Shown: one piece after another, positions 14,202 to 22,768 of the stretch
Layout of the letters: each line of letters starts with the position of its first letter
How positions within the stretch are numbered: the stretch's first letter is position 1
Origin: Flavobacteriales bacterium
GTDB lineage: Bacteria; Bacteroidota; Bacteroidia; NS11-12g; UBA955
Direction: 5' to 3'
NCBI GenBank assembly: GCA_947472115.1
Contig: CANIZU010000007.1
Location: 1 to 26,478, forward strand
Length of the DNA stretch: 26,478 nt
Made by a program: the position numbers and the translations under genes
The notes under the pieces: model-generated
Databases searched by the model: none
Told to the model about the DNA's origin: nothing
Seen by the model: only the letters and a program-made list of their open reading frames with translations

Positions 14202-17200
14202 TTATTGTTTCGGTTCTGGACGCATCATAGTATCAGGGTTGTAATTGCGACCTATCCAACGATATACTCTAGATTTGAACTTCTCGTTTAGGTAATACAT
14301 ACATGGTACCAAGATCAATGTCAGGAATGTACCAAATCCCAATCCATAAATCATCGTCCAGCTCAAAGGTCCCCAAAAGGCAACGTTGTCGCCACCAAAG
14401 TAAATATGCGGGTTCAACTCACTGAATAGGGTACCGAAGTCCATATTTAAACCTACAGCCAATGGCACCAAGCCCAAAATAGTAGCCGATGCAGTCAATA
14501 ATACCGGCGTCATACGCGTTTTTCCTGCTTCAATGATCGCATCCTTTAAGGTAGCACCTTGTTCACGCAATAAATCTGTGAACTCTACCAACAAGATTCC
14601 GTTTCTAACTACAATTCCTACCAATGCAACGACTCCAATTCCGGTCATTACAACAGAGAAATCTTTATTAAATATCGCAAAGCCCAATAAAACGCCAATC
14701 AACGATAAGAAAATTTCGCTTAAAATCAACAATGGCTTACTAATTGAATTGAACTGTGTCACCAAGATAATAAGGATCAAAGCCAAAGAAGCCAACATCG
14801 CATTGCCTAAGAAAGCGCCGGTTTCTTTTTGCTGCTCTTGTTCACCCGTCATAATGACCTGTATATCTGAAGGTTTATCGAACGCATCCAATGCGCTTTG
14901 AACGTCTGCAACAACACCATTTGGTGCAAAACCTGGCAATACGTTACTAGCCAAAGTGATGACACGCTTTTGATTTAAACGGTTAATACCGCCGTAAGTA
15001 TTTGAATATTCAGCAGAGGCAACAGAGCTTAAGGGAACCTGACGGATCAATCCACCGGCTGTCATATCACGATAAGTGATTCTCATATTAAGCAACGCGT
15101 CTAAATTATTGGCATCCACTTTCTTAATTCGAACCATGATGGGGTAGTCGTCGTTTTCGTCCTTAAACTTACTCGCCTCGGTTCCATAGATACTTCCTCT
15201 CAGCGCCATTCCAATTTGCGCGGTGCTAATTCCAAATCTATTTGCGCGTTCACGGTCGATTTTAATAATAATCTCAGGTTTAGAACTGATGAAATCAGTT
15301 TTCAACTCTTCAACGCCCGGTATTTTCTTTTGGTCTAGCAGCGTTTTTAATTGAGACGCAGTTTTTACCAATGAGTTGAATTCATCGCCACGGATTTCAA
15401 TATTTACGGCTTTTCCAACTGGAGGGCCATTTCTTTCTTGCTCTACGATGATTTCAGCGCCTGGAATGGTTCCAATATTGGCCCTGATTTTTTTGAGCAT
15501 ATCCAATGTACTTTGACCTTCGCGTTTTTCAAAAGAGACATATGCCACGGTGATTTTCGCCTTGTTACCCGCCGTGGTGCGATCACCACTTTGTGGGTCG
15601 GTAGCTCCAACAGCGACATTTGAAATTACACTTTCTACCAAGGATGTATCTTTTCCGATGGTGTTGAAAACACGTTTTTCGGCAATTTTTAGAATACTAT
15701 CAGTGTGTTTTGCGGATGTTCCCGTAGGCATCGTCAAGTAAACATAGGTGAAGTTGGGTTGTGCTTGTGGGAAGAATACAACGCCTGGTTTACGAACTGC
15801 AGTAATTACGAATGATCCAATTAATAAAACGATGGTAGCTAATATCGTTTGTCGAGCATGATTCTTTTTCAATAGATAAGTAATCATCTTTTCATAACTA
15901 TTTTGAACAGATGGCCACGTTTTGGTTTGGAATTTCACAATCACGTGTCGTAACCAATAATGGTGAGCTAGGTAAACCAACAAAAGGGTAAGGAACAAAT
16001 TACCTGTCCCAAATCCGCCGCCTACGTAACCGAGTACCGAAATGATTCCCATTACAATAGTTGTTCTACGAACCGCCTTATTTTTCTTCACTTTGTCTTC
16101 TACTGCATGCTCATCTTCCATGAAGTCAACAGCAAATACTGGATTGATGATGTAAGCAACCAACAAAGAAGCCAATAACGTGATAATCAAAGTAACGGGT
16201 AAGAAGAACATGAATTTACCTACAATTCCTTTCCAAAATGCCAAAGGGATAAAAGGCGCCAGGGTAGTCATCGTACCTGATAAAACTGGAAGAAAAACTT
16301 CTCCAGCAGCTTTTTTGGCCGCTTCTTTAATCGGTAATTTATCTTTATGAAAAATACGGTGGGTATTTTCGATAACCACAATCGCATCATCCACTACAAT
16401 CCCTAACGCTAACAAGAACGCAAACAATACAATCATGTTTAAACTGAACCCGATGGTAGGCATAATTAAGAATGCAATAAAGCAACTCAATGGAACCGAC
16501 AGGGCCACAAAGATTGCATTGGTTGCACCCATGAAGAACATCAAAATTACGGTTACCAAAATGAAGCCGATGATAATGGTGTTAATCAAATCGTGCACCG
16601 TTGAACGAGTCTTAACAGATTGATCACCGGTAAACACAACCTCCATTTCTTTTGGGTATGTGCCATTGGTTTGTAGATCTGAGATAATTTCGTGACATTT
16701 ATCGCTGGTTAAAATCAAATTCTCACCAGCTCTTTTCACAACATTCATGGTGATTACGTTTTTGCCTTCCAAGCGAGCGTAACTTTCTTTATCCTTAAAT
16801 CCGTCAACCACTTGGGCCACATCTCTTAGGTAAATAGTCGCGCCAGTTCCGGTGCGAACAACTATGTTTTCGATTTCCGTTTTCGATTTAAATTCGCCGC
16901 TCACACTCAATGACCGTTGCATTTGGTCGACATCAATATTACCGCCAGAAATACGCATGTTCTCATACTGAATGGCGCGGGTTACATCGTCCATTGTTAG
17001 ACCAGTGCTAGCCATCGCAGTCAAATCAAGGTTTACTTGCATCTCCTGGTCCAACGCACCTACTATGTCAACTCGTGTGATGCTCGGCAAACTCTCAATC
17101 TTGTCTTTGGCTATCTCTGCATATCGCTTTAAGGACTGCAAATCGATGTTTCCGCTGATGTTGATGTACATAACCGGGTTGTCAGAAAAGTTGATTTCCT

Positions 17201-17606
17201 GAACAATCGGATCATTTTTTAAATCGCTAGGTAGGTCACTTTTGGCTTTATCTACCTGGTCCTTCACCTTTTGTTTGGCCAAGTCTACCTTGACGTCGGT
17301 GTCGAATTCAACCGTTACGATACTGAAATCCTGAATCGAATTACTCTTTAGCTTTTTGACACCGCTGATCGATTTGATTTTCTTTTCAAGCGGCTTGGTG
17401 ATTAGGTTTTCGATATCCTTTGGCGATGAACCAGGATAAACCGTTTGAACAATAATTGTAGGAATTACAATGTCAGGAAACTGCTCTTTCGGCAGGGAAT
17501 TGTATGAAAATATCCCGGCGATACTGATAAATATCGTCATGATATAAATGCTGGTTTTGTTGTCGATACTCCAGCTCGTGGGTTTAAATTCTTTGAATTT
17601 GCTCAT
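14202..17606 (-). CDS. RND efflux pump, inner-membrane transporter (AcrB/HAE1 family)
   Basis: 1134 residues, longer than AcrB (about 1050). It is the proton-driven trimeric pump of a tripartite exporter. Features in order: TM1 near residue 20-38 after WSIDNKTSIYI; porter loop with FPDIVIPTIIV; TM4 motif GIVVDDAIVVIENTHR near residue 405, with the proton-relay Asp pair; and TM10 motif LVGIVVRNGILLVEF, where AcrB has Lys940 and this protein has Arg1001. An insert at about 495-555 between the two halves carries two extra hydrophobic segments (TTIVMGIISVLGYVGG and NLFLTLLLVYLAHHYW). The start is MSKFKEFKP at 17606; the longer frame overlaps the adaptor gene. Last gene of the tetR-tolC-adaptor-RND operon, 10 nt after the adaptor stop. 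The substrate cannot be read from sequence. Confidence 0.95.
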   Translation of the reverse strand: MSKFKEFKPTSWSIDNKTSIYIMTIFISIAGIFSYNSLPKEQFPDIVIPTIIVQTVYPGSSPKDIENLITKPLEKKIKSISGVKKLKSNSIQDFSIVTVEFDTDVKVDLAKQKVKDQVDKAKSDLPSDLKNDPIVQEINFSDNPVMYINISGNIDLQSLKRYAEIAKDKIESLPSITRVDIVGALDQEMQVNLDLTAMASTGLTMDDVTRAIQYENMRISGGNIDVDQMQRSLSVSGEFKSKTEIENIVVRTGTGATIYLRDVAQVVDGFKDKESYARLEGKNVITMNVVKRAGENLILTSDKCHEIISDLQTNGTYPKEMEVVFTGDQSVKTRSTVHDLINTIIIGFILVTVILMFFMGATNAIFVALSVPLSCFIAFLIMPTIGFSLNMIVLFAFLLALGIVVDDAIVVIENTHRIFHKDKLPIKEAAKKAAGEVFLPVLSGTMTTLAPFIPLAFWKGIVGKFMFFLPVTLIITLLASLLVAYIINPVFAVDFMEDEHAVEDKVKKNKAVRRTTIVMGIISVLGYVGGGFGTGNLFLTLLLVYLAHHYWLRHVIVKFQTKTWPSVQNSYEKMITYLLKKNHARQTILATIVLLIGSFVITAVRKPGVVFFPQAQPNFTYVYLTMPTGTSAKHTDSILKIAEKRVFNTIGKDTSLVESVISNVAVGATDPQSGDRTTAGNKAKITVAYVSFEKREGQSTLDMLKKIRANIGTIPGAEIIVEQERNGPPVGKAVNIEIRGDEFNSLVKTASQLKTLLDQKKIPGVEELKTDFISSKPEIIIKIDRERANRFGISTAQIGMALRGSIYGTEASKFKDENDDYPIMVRIKKVDANNLDALLNMRITYRDMTAGGLIRQVPLSSVASAEYSNTYGGINRLNQKRVITLASNVLPGFAPNGVVADVQSALDAFDKPSDIQVIMTGEQEQQKETGAFLGNAMLASLALILIILVTQFNSISKPLLILSEIFLSLIGVLLGFAIFNKDFSVVMTGIGVVALVGIVVRNGILLVEFTDLLREQGATLKDAIIEAGKTRMTPVLLTASATILGLVPLAVGLNMDFGTLFSELNPHIYFGGDNVAFWGPLSWTMIYGLGFGTFLTLILVPCMYYLNEKFKSRVYRWIGRNYNPDTMMRPEPKQ

Positions 17607-17616
17607 TTTTTTGGGA

Positions 17617-18774
17617 TTATTTGCCCGACATCCAGCCACCAGTAATGGCTTGACCGTTATTCAATTCTTGGTAACCCGTTGTGATAACCATATCGCCTTC
17701 GTTCAATCCCGATAAGATTTCCGTTTTGCCATCGCTGCTTTTACCAGCGGTGATGGTTCTGCGCTCGGCAACAAATGCTTGGGCTTCTCCTTTTGAATTG
17801 GTTTGGGCTTTGGCAATCACGACATAACTTCCAGATTCTGTGGTTTGAATACAGTTTGAATTCACACTGATGGTATTTGAATTTTCATAATCCACGATTT
17901 TCAATTTTGCGATCATGTTTGGCTTTAAATTGTCTACATGTGGCAATTTGGTTTCAACACGAAAAGTGCGATTCAATGGGTCGATGTACTTAGAAGCAAA
18001 AGAAATATTCGCATCAATTTCGGTTTGAAGATCAGGGAAGAAGATTTTGATTTTATCGCCGGCTTTTACCTTTTTAGAGTAGGATTCAGCGACATCCGCT
18101 TTGATTTTGATGTTGCTCAAGTTCATTACTCTGAACAAGGGTAGGCCAGGGGCAACCGCTTGTCCTACTTTTGCATCAACACTTTCTAGGGTTCCGGTAA
18201 TTGGCGCTTTGATGTTGTACATATCGATCTGAGTTTCCAACGTCTTCATACTTTTCTCCAACGCTTCTTTCTGATTTTTCACAGATAGGTATTGAACTTC
18301 AGTGCCCACGCCTTTTTCCCACAGTCTTTTTTGCTTTTCAAATAGGGTGGTGACGTAGATCAGTTGTTGTTGCAATTCGTTGCGACCTTGAGAAATGGTG
18401 GTATTGTCGAGTTGGGCTAATACTTGACCTGCAGTAACACTTGCACCCGGTTGAACCAATACTCTTACAATGGTTCCGGGAACTTTAGGCGTTGCGATGG
18501 TGCTTTCATTGGCATCAGCAGATCCTTCAATCATGATATAGCTCTGAAATACACCTTTTTGAATTTCTGTGATTTCTACCTCTTTTCCGTTGGTTTTTCC
18601 TGATTTAAGGTTGATTTCTTTTTCGATGGCGCTTGCCTCAGATTGCAATTTGGCAATTTCTTTTTTAAGCGCATCTAATTTGGCTTGCTTGTTCTCGTCG
18701 GCTGTTTTCTTGCCTCCGCATGCGCTGATGGCCAAAGTGGCCAATACACTGAATAATATGATGTTGCGTTTCAT
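17617..18774 (-). CDS. RND efflux periplasmic adaptor (HlyD/AcrA family) lipoprotein
   Basis: 385 residues. Lipoprotein signal with Cys19 in AISACGGKK. A short coiled coil at about 28-60 precedes the first lipoyl half (VPGTIVRVLVQPGASVTAGQVLAQLDN, about 92-118). The helical hairpin (about 120-190) leads to the second lipoyl half (YNIKAPITGTLESVDAKVGQAV), then a beta-barrel and membrane-proximal domain ending NNGQAITGGWMSG. It joins the inner-membrane pump to the outer-membrane channel. The N-terminal acyl anchor would hold it in the inner membrane. It starts 8 nt after the channel gene stop, and its own stop lies 10 nt before the RND start. Confidence 0.93.
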   Translation of the reverse strand: MKRNIILFSVLATLAISACGGKKTADENKQAKLDALKKEIAKLQSEASAIEKEINLKSGKTNGKEVEITEIQKGVFQSYIMIEGSADANESTIATPKVPGTIVRVLVQPGASVTAGQVLAQLDNTTISQGRNELQQQLIYVTTLFEKQKRLWEKGVGTEVQYLSVKNQKEALEKSMKTLETQIDMYNIKAPITGTLESVDAKVGQAVAPGLPLFRVMNLSNIKIKADVAESYSKKVKAGDKIKIFFPDLQTEIDANISFASKYIDPLNRTFRVETKLPHVDNLKPNMIAKLKIVDYENSNTISVNSNCIQTTESGSYVVIAKAQTNSKGEAQAFVAERRTITAGKSSDGKTEILSGLNEGDMVITTGYQELNNGQAITGGWMSGK

Positions 18775-18782
18775 GGATGTTT

Positions 18783-20138
18783 TTATTTTAAAGGTGTTCC
18801 TGTTGTGGTTCTATAATCAATTTTTGAAATAACTAAATCGTAAATGGCATTCATGTAATAATTGTTCGCTGTGCGAAGCTCTGTTTCGGCTTGCATAATT
18901 TCCAAAGTGCTTCCAACGCCTTCTTTGTATTTTAAAGTGGCTTTGTCGTATATCTTTTGCGCCAAAACTAAATTCTCTTTCTGGTTGATGGCTTGTTGGA
19001 TGTTTACTTCATAACTGTTGACAACATTGGTGTACTCAAATGCAGCGTAGCGCTCAAAATTGACCATGTCGTTTTTGGCCTTTTCGATTTTTATGTTCGT
19101 TTCGCGAATTTTTGATTGTGTTAATCCGCCGGCAAAAATGGGAACTCTCACGTTTAAACCATACACAGAGGATGGAACCCATGTATTATTTACGGGTAAA
19201 TTGCTTTGAAAGAAATTAAAACTACCTCTCTGGGTGCTTCGTTGATTTTGGTAAAAACCTACAAGCGAAGGCAATGAACTGGCTTGATATCTCTTTTTGT
19301 CGAGATTGCCTAATATTATACTTTGCTCTAATAATTTGTGTTCAATCCGGTTGATACTAGAAAATGAATTCTTAGAAATATCTTCGATGCTCAAAGAATT
19401 TTCCAATTTCTCAAGGTCTTCTGTTAACTCAATCTGAGTTTCTAACGGCAAACCCATTTGCATTTTGAGGGCGTTCTGGGTGATCAAAATCGCATTTTCT
19501 AATTTTTCCTTTTGCAGTTGAAGGTTCCTTAATGTTAGCGTAAGTCTGTCAACGTCTAATGTTTCAACAAATCCTTCTTTGTTCATCTCCGTAACGTCAT
19601 GAAGAGACTTCTCAAGTAAGGTAATATTGGTTTGAATTAAGTCGAGGTTTTTCTGAGTTGAAACTGCCGTAACGTAGGCTTTGGCGACATTGAGTTGCGC
19701 ATCTCTTAATGCCCTTTGTTTTAATAAATCGCTCATTCCCATAAATGCTTTACTTGCTTTGAGTCCAACAATATAAGTTCCGTCAAACAACAATTGATTT
19801 ACAGCAAGCGTAGCATTGCTAACAAACTCTTGCTGAAAACGCAAAAAGATGAAGTCAGGTGCCGATGAACCTGGTGACTTAGTGAAGTTGTTTACCCAGC
19901 TTCCAGGAATTGTCAAGTATTGCTGAAATCCAGCAGATGCACTTACTTGAGGCAATCCGTAAGATGTGGTTTGTTTCACCGTTTCCTTGGCCATTTGCAC
20001 ATCGTATTGTGCATTTAGGTAACTTAGGTTGTTCTGCTCTGTGAAGGCCAATGCTTCTTGGAGGCTAAACTGTTTGACCTCCTGCGCTCGCAACGACAGT
20101 TGGGCGAGGAGTAAAGAGAGGATGACTATGCGTTTCAT
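18783..20138 (-). CDS. TolC-family outer-membrane efflux channel
   Basis: 451 residues. Signal peptide MKRIVILSLLLAQLSLRAQ then EVKQFSLQEALAFTEQNN, the typical start of the OEP fold. Two halves of long helices with a barrel strand each: first half ends near the helix with LNVAKAYVTAVSTQKNLDL; the second includes GLNVRVPIFAGGLTQSKI, the conserved 'VPIFxGG' turn, and ends VISKIDYRTTTGT. It forms the outer-membrane exit duct for the pump encoded downstream. The open frame extends 13 codons upstream into tetR, but the signal peptide places the start at 20138, 10 nt after the tetR stop. Same operon as tetR, the adaptor and the RND pump. Confidence 0.93.
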   Translation of the reverse strand: MKRIVILSLLLAQLSLRAQEVKQFSLQEALAFTEQNNLSYLNAQYDVQMAKETVKQTTSYGLPQVSASAGFQQYLTIPGSWVNNFTKSPGSSAPDFIFLRFQQEFVSNATLAVNQLLFDGTYIVGLKASKAFMGMSDLLKQRALRDAQLNVAKAYVTAVSTQKNLDLIQTNITLLEKSLHDVTEMNKEGFVETLDVDRLTLTLRNLQLQKEKLENAILITQNALKMQMGLPLETQIELTEDLEKLENSLSIEDISKNSFSSINRIEHKLLEQSIILGNLDKKRYQASSLPSLVGFYQNQRSTQRGSFNFFQSNLPVNNTWVPSSVYGLNVRVPIFAGGLTQSKIRETNIKIEKAKNDMVNFERYAAFEYTNVVNSYEVNIQQAINQKENLVLAQKIYDKATLKYKEGVGSTLEIMQAETELRTANNYYMNAIYDLVISKIDYRTTTGTPLK

Positions 20139-20148
20139 GTTAATTTTT

Positions 20149-20760
20149 CTATGTTTTACCTTTCCAATCGATTTCATCTACGATTTTCAGACCTTCCAAG
20201 GTCGAAATTCCACGTAAATGATACCGTATTATTTCTATTACTAAATCGTTTTGAGGGATTTCTAAACTATTCAATTCCATACTCTCAAATACACTGAATG
20301 AAAGCATCGAGAAGCTATGAGCAATAACTTGGGCGTCGAAATCATGACGATAATGACCCGTTTCTCTGCCCAATTGGATGTTCTGTTTGATGTGATTAAC
20401 GATATGACTGCTTCTGTGCTTTTCGAAAATCTGGAAGCTGTTAGGATGATACTTTTTCAGGTCGTACATCATACTAGGGCTGAAACGACGTTGATTACTA
20501 ATAATGTATTGGGTGATTTTATATAACTGATAAATGGGATTCTCCTCAACAGCTATGATATCTTTGATCGCTTGCTCCGTTTCTTGCATGTGCGATTCGA
20601 TTGTGCACATTACCAAGCTTTCTTTGTCCCTAAAGCACTTGTATAATGTCTTTTTGGAGATAGAAATCTCTTTGGCGACATCGTCCATGGTGACACTTTT
20701 TACGCCAAAACGACTGAATAATCGCTCTGCGGTAAGTTGTACTTTGTGCACCAATTCCAT
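20149..20760 (-). CDS. TetR/AcrR-family regulator of the efflux operon
   Basis: 203 residues. N-terminal helix-turn-helix: VTMDDVAKEISISKKTLYKCFRDKESL (about residues 23-49), the TetR signature. The rest is an all-helical ligand and dimer domain. First gene of the operon, so it probably represses its own promoter and the pump genes until a substrate binds. The frame could begin at a TTG at 20772, but that codon lies within the TAATTTTG element, so the ATG at 20760 (MELVHKV) is chosen. A 28-bp palindrome at 20796-20823 is a candidate operator. Confidence 0.93.
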   Translation of the reverse strand: MELVHKVQLTAERLFSRFGVKSVTMDDVAKEISISKKTLYKCFRDKESLVMCTIESHMQETEQAIKDIIAVEENPIYQLYKITQYIISNQRRFSPSMMYDLKKYHPNSFQIFEKHRSSHIVNHIKQNIQLGRETGHYRHDFDAQVIAHSFSMLSFSVFESMELNSLEIPQNDLVIEIIRYHLRGISTLEGLKIVDEIDWKGKT

Positions 20761-20769
20761 AATATGGCG

Positions 20770-20777
20770 CAAAATTA
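20770..20777 (-). promoter_or_regulatory. Putative -7 promoter element of the efflux operon
   Basis: The minus strand reads TAATTTTG, 9 nt before the tetR ATG at 20760. It overlaps the alternative TTG start at 20772, which argues against that start. Confidence 0.5.
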
Positions 20778-20795
20778 AGAATTAATATCCGCTTT

Positions 20796-20823
20796 GGAAA
20801 CTATTTTTGTGTTTTAAGTTTCC
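20796..20823. promoter_or_regulatory. 28-bp interrupted palindrome: candidate TetR operator or sppA 3' hairpin
   Basis: Arms ggaaact and agtttcc are perfect and 14 nt apart. It lies 19 bp upstream of the putative -7 element of tetR, near where a -33 contact would fall, so it could be the autoregulatory operator. It also lies 33 nt past the sppA stop (20856), so it could be an RNA hairpin, though no T-run follows. Confidence 0.35.
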
Positions 20824-20855
20824 GAGGTGGGTGGAATTGTCTTGGGAATCGATGA

Positions 20856-22625
20856 TTAGTGCATTTTTACCGACCAAGGCAAAAGATACTGAGGGCCTTG
20901 CAGATATTGGATTTGATCGATTTGTTGCAAAGTTTTTAAATCAATCCCCGTTGTCTTGGCTAGCGCCTTGAATTTGGCTTTACTCACCTCATCGGCTTGT
21001 AAAATCTGACTGAGCCAATCTTCATTTTCGGGGAATTTCACCACTCTGTATTCCTTGATTTTTGCTTTTCTTGCAGCCGATGTAATGGCCCTGTCGATTC
21101 CACCAAGCCCATCAATTAATCCCAATGGCAGTGCGTCTTCGGCAGTATAAACCCGGCCTTCCGCCAATTCAGAAACTCTTCCTTTGGTTAATTTTCTTCC
21201 GTTGGCAACAGTGGTAATAAAATCATCGTAGATGCTATTGACCATCAACTGCATTTTTTCTTGTTCCTTAGGGCTTAAGGCTCTATCTGGGCGCCATCCA
21301 GCGGATAATTCACCCAATTCTACCGTTTGATAATTAAGTCCCATGGTGTTTCCGAAAAGTTTTTCGGTATTTGGTAGAAGGGCAAATACGCCAATGGATC
21401 CCGTAATTGTATTAGGTAAGGCGAAAATACTATCTGCCACACAACCCATATAATAACCGCCGCTAGCAGAAACATCGCCAAAAGAAACAATCACGGGTTT
21501 TGTTTTTTTGCAGGCAATGATTTCATGGGCCATTTCATCGCTGGCAAACGCACTTCCACCGGGCGAATTGATGCGAATTACGATGGCTTTGATACTTGCA
21601 TCTTTTTGGGCTTTATGTAACTGTGTGATAAAGGTTTTGCTACCAATCTGCTCATTTGGGTTCTGTTTGCCGGGCATGATTTCACCCACGGCATAAATCA
21701 CTGCAATTTTATTCTCACTGTAAGCATAGGGATCGGCGTCTTTTGCGTATTTCGCAAAGTCGAACCAATGTGCTGTCTCGGGTCTCATTTTTGCCTCTTT
21801 GGCTGCGATGCTCTTGGCTTCGGTTTCATACTCTAGCGCATCGACCAAGCCCAACGCTTTTGCGTCTTTGGGTAGCTGCGCCTTGGATTGCATTGCAATT
21901 TGCCAAACAGAATCCATTTGCAGTTTTCTGCTTGTTGCGATGTTCTTGATTTGAAATTTGTACAACGATGTGATGTAGGCTGTGACTTGTTCACGGTTAG
22001 CATCGGACATTTCCTTTTGGATGAAAGGTTCAACCGCAGATTTGAATTTGCCTACGCGAAAAACCTGAAAATCAACCCCTAATTTATCGAACAGGCCTTT
22101 GTACATGACAAATTTGGCCGAAATTCCATCCACTTCAAGAAAGCCACGGGGGTTTAAGATTACTTTATCGCAAGCCGAAGCGATGTAGTAACCCAATTCT
22201 GAATACAAGCCGCTGTATGAGACGATTGTTTTGCCCGACTTTCTGAATAGTAGAATTGCATTTCTAATCTCCTCCGCCGTGGCCATTCCGCCGCCATAAC
22301 TACCGCAATCCAAATAAATGCCTTTCACTTGGCTGTCTTTGCTAGCCTTCTTAAGTCCGTTGATAATATCGTCGAGCCCCAAAGCAGGCGACTCATTGCT
22401 GGCTGCAGAAATGATTTCATCCAAGGGGTTTGATGCGCTTCTTTCTGTTACTTCAGATCCTAGCGTTAAATTCAGGATGGTTGATTCGGACAATTCTTCT
22501 TCCTTTGAATTACCAATTTGCGAGGTGAGTCCAGAGATGAAAATGCCAAATACCAAAGCAATTGAAATGATGCCTAGAGCAAATCCGCCCAATAGCGTAA
22601 TAAAATACTTGAGAAACTTCTTCAT
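20856..22625 (-). CDS. sppA: Signal peptide peptidase SppA, 67K type
   Basis: 589 residues, the long two-repeat form. One N-terminal membrane helix (residues 8-32) puts the catalytic part in the periplasm, where the enzyme cleaves signal peptides left in the membrane. The Ser/Lys dyad is split as in Escherichia coli: Lys195 in GKFKSAVEPF (first repeat) and Ser388 in DVSASGGYYMG (second repeat). Other conserved parts: INSPGGSAFASDE near 353 and TITGSIGVFA near 406. TAAATTTG lies 11 nt before the ATG. Monocistronic; diverges from the barrel/coiled-coil gene. Confidence 0.95.
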   Translation of the reverse strand: MKKFLKYFITLLGGFALGIISIALVFGIFISGLTSQIGNSKEEELSESTILNLTLGSEVTERSASNPLDEIISAASNESPALGLDDIINGLKKASKDSQVKGIYLDCGSYGGGMATAEEIRNAILLFRKSGKTIVSYSGLYSELGYYIASACDKVILNPRGFLEVDGISAKFVMYKGLFDKLGVDFQVFRVGKFKSAVEPFIQKEMSDANREQVTAYITSLYKFQIKNIATSRKLQMDSVWQIAMQSKAQLPKDAKALGLVDALEYETEAKSIAAKEAKMRPETAHWFDFAKYAKDADPYAYSENKIAVIYAVGEIMPGKQNPNEQIGSKTFITQLHKAQKDASIKAIVIRINSPGGSAFASDEMAHEIIACKKTKPVIVSFGDVSASGGYYMGCVADSIFALPNTITGSIGVFALLPNTEKLFGNTMGLNYQTVELGELSAGWRPDRALSPKEQEKMQLMVNSIYDDFITTVANGRKLTKGRVSELAEGRVYTAEDALPLGLIDGLGGIDRAITSAARKAKIKEYRVVKFPENEDWLSQILQADEVSKAKFKALAKTTGIDLKTLQQIDQIQYLQGPQYLLPWSVKMH

Positions 22626-22636
22626 AGTAAGGGTCT

Positions 22637-22644
22637 CAAATTTA
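22637..22644 (-). promoter_or_regulatory. Putative -7 promoter element of sppA
   Basis: The minus strand reads TAAATTTG, a full match, 11 nt before the sppA ATG at 22625. No -33 TTG at 17-23 nt. Confidence 0.45.
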
Positions 22645-22747
22645 AGATACGCTTCACAGTTTATTTACATCATTCGTCAAATTGAATCATTGTAGGGATG
22701 AAAATTGGTATAATATTGGTTAGATAGGCATTTCGCAATCATTGACA

Positions 22748-22755
22748 TAATTTTG
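22748..22755 (+). promoter_or_regulatory. Putative -7 promoter element of the barrel/coiled-coil gene
   Basis: TAATTTTG, a full match, 13 nt before the ATG at 22769 and 25 nt before the second ATG at 22781. Followed by a T-rich stretch. Confidence 0.45.
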
Positions 22756-22768
22756 TTTTTTCTCATAA

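Noticed and set aside
14202..20760. Mobile or recently acquired origin of the efflux operon
   Set aside because: No transposase, terminal repeats or tRNA flank it, and by eye codon use matches the neighbours; it looks like a normal chromosomal operon.
20761..20772. TTG start of tetR at 20772
   Set aside because: The codon lies inside the TAATTTTG element, and the ATG at 20760 fits the family start.
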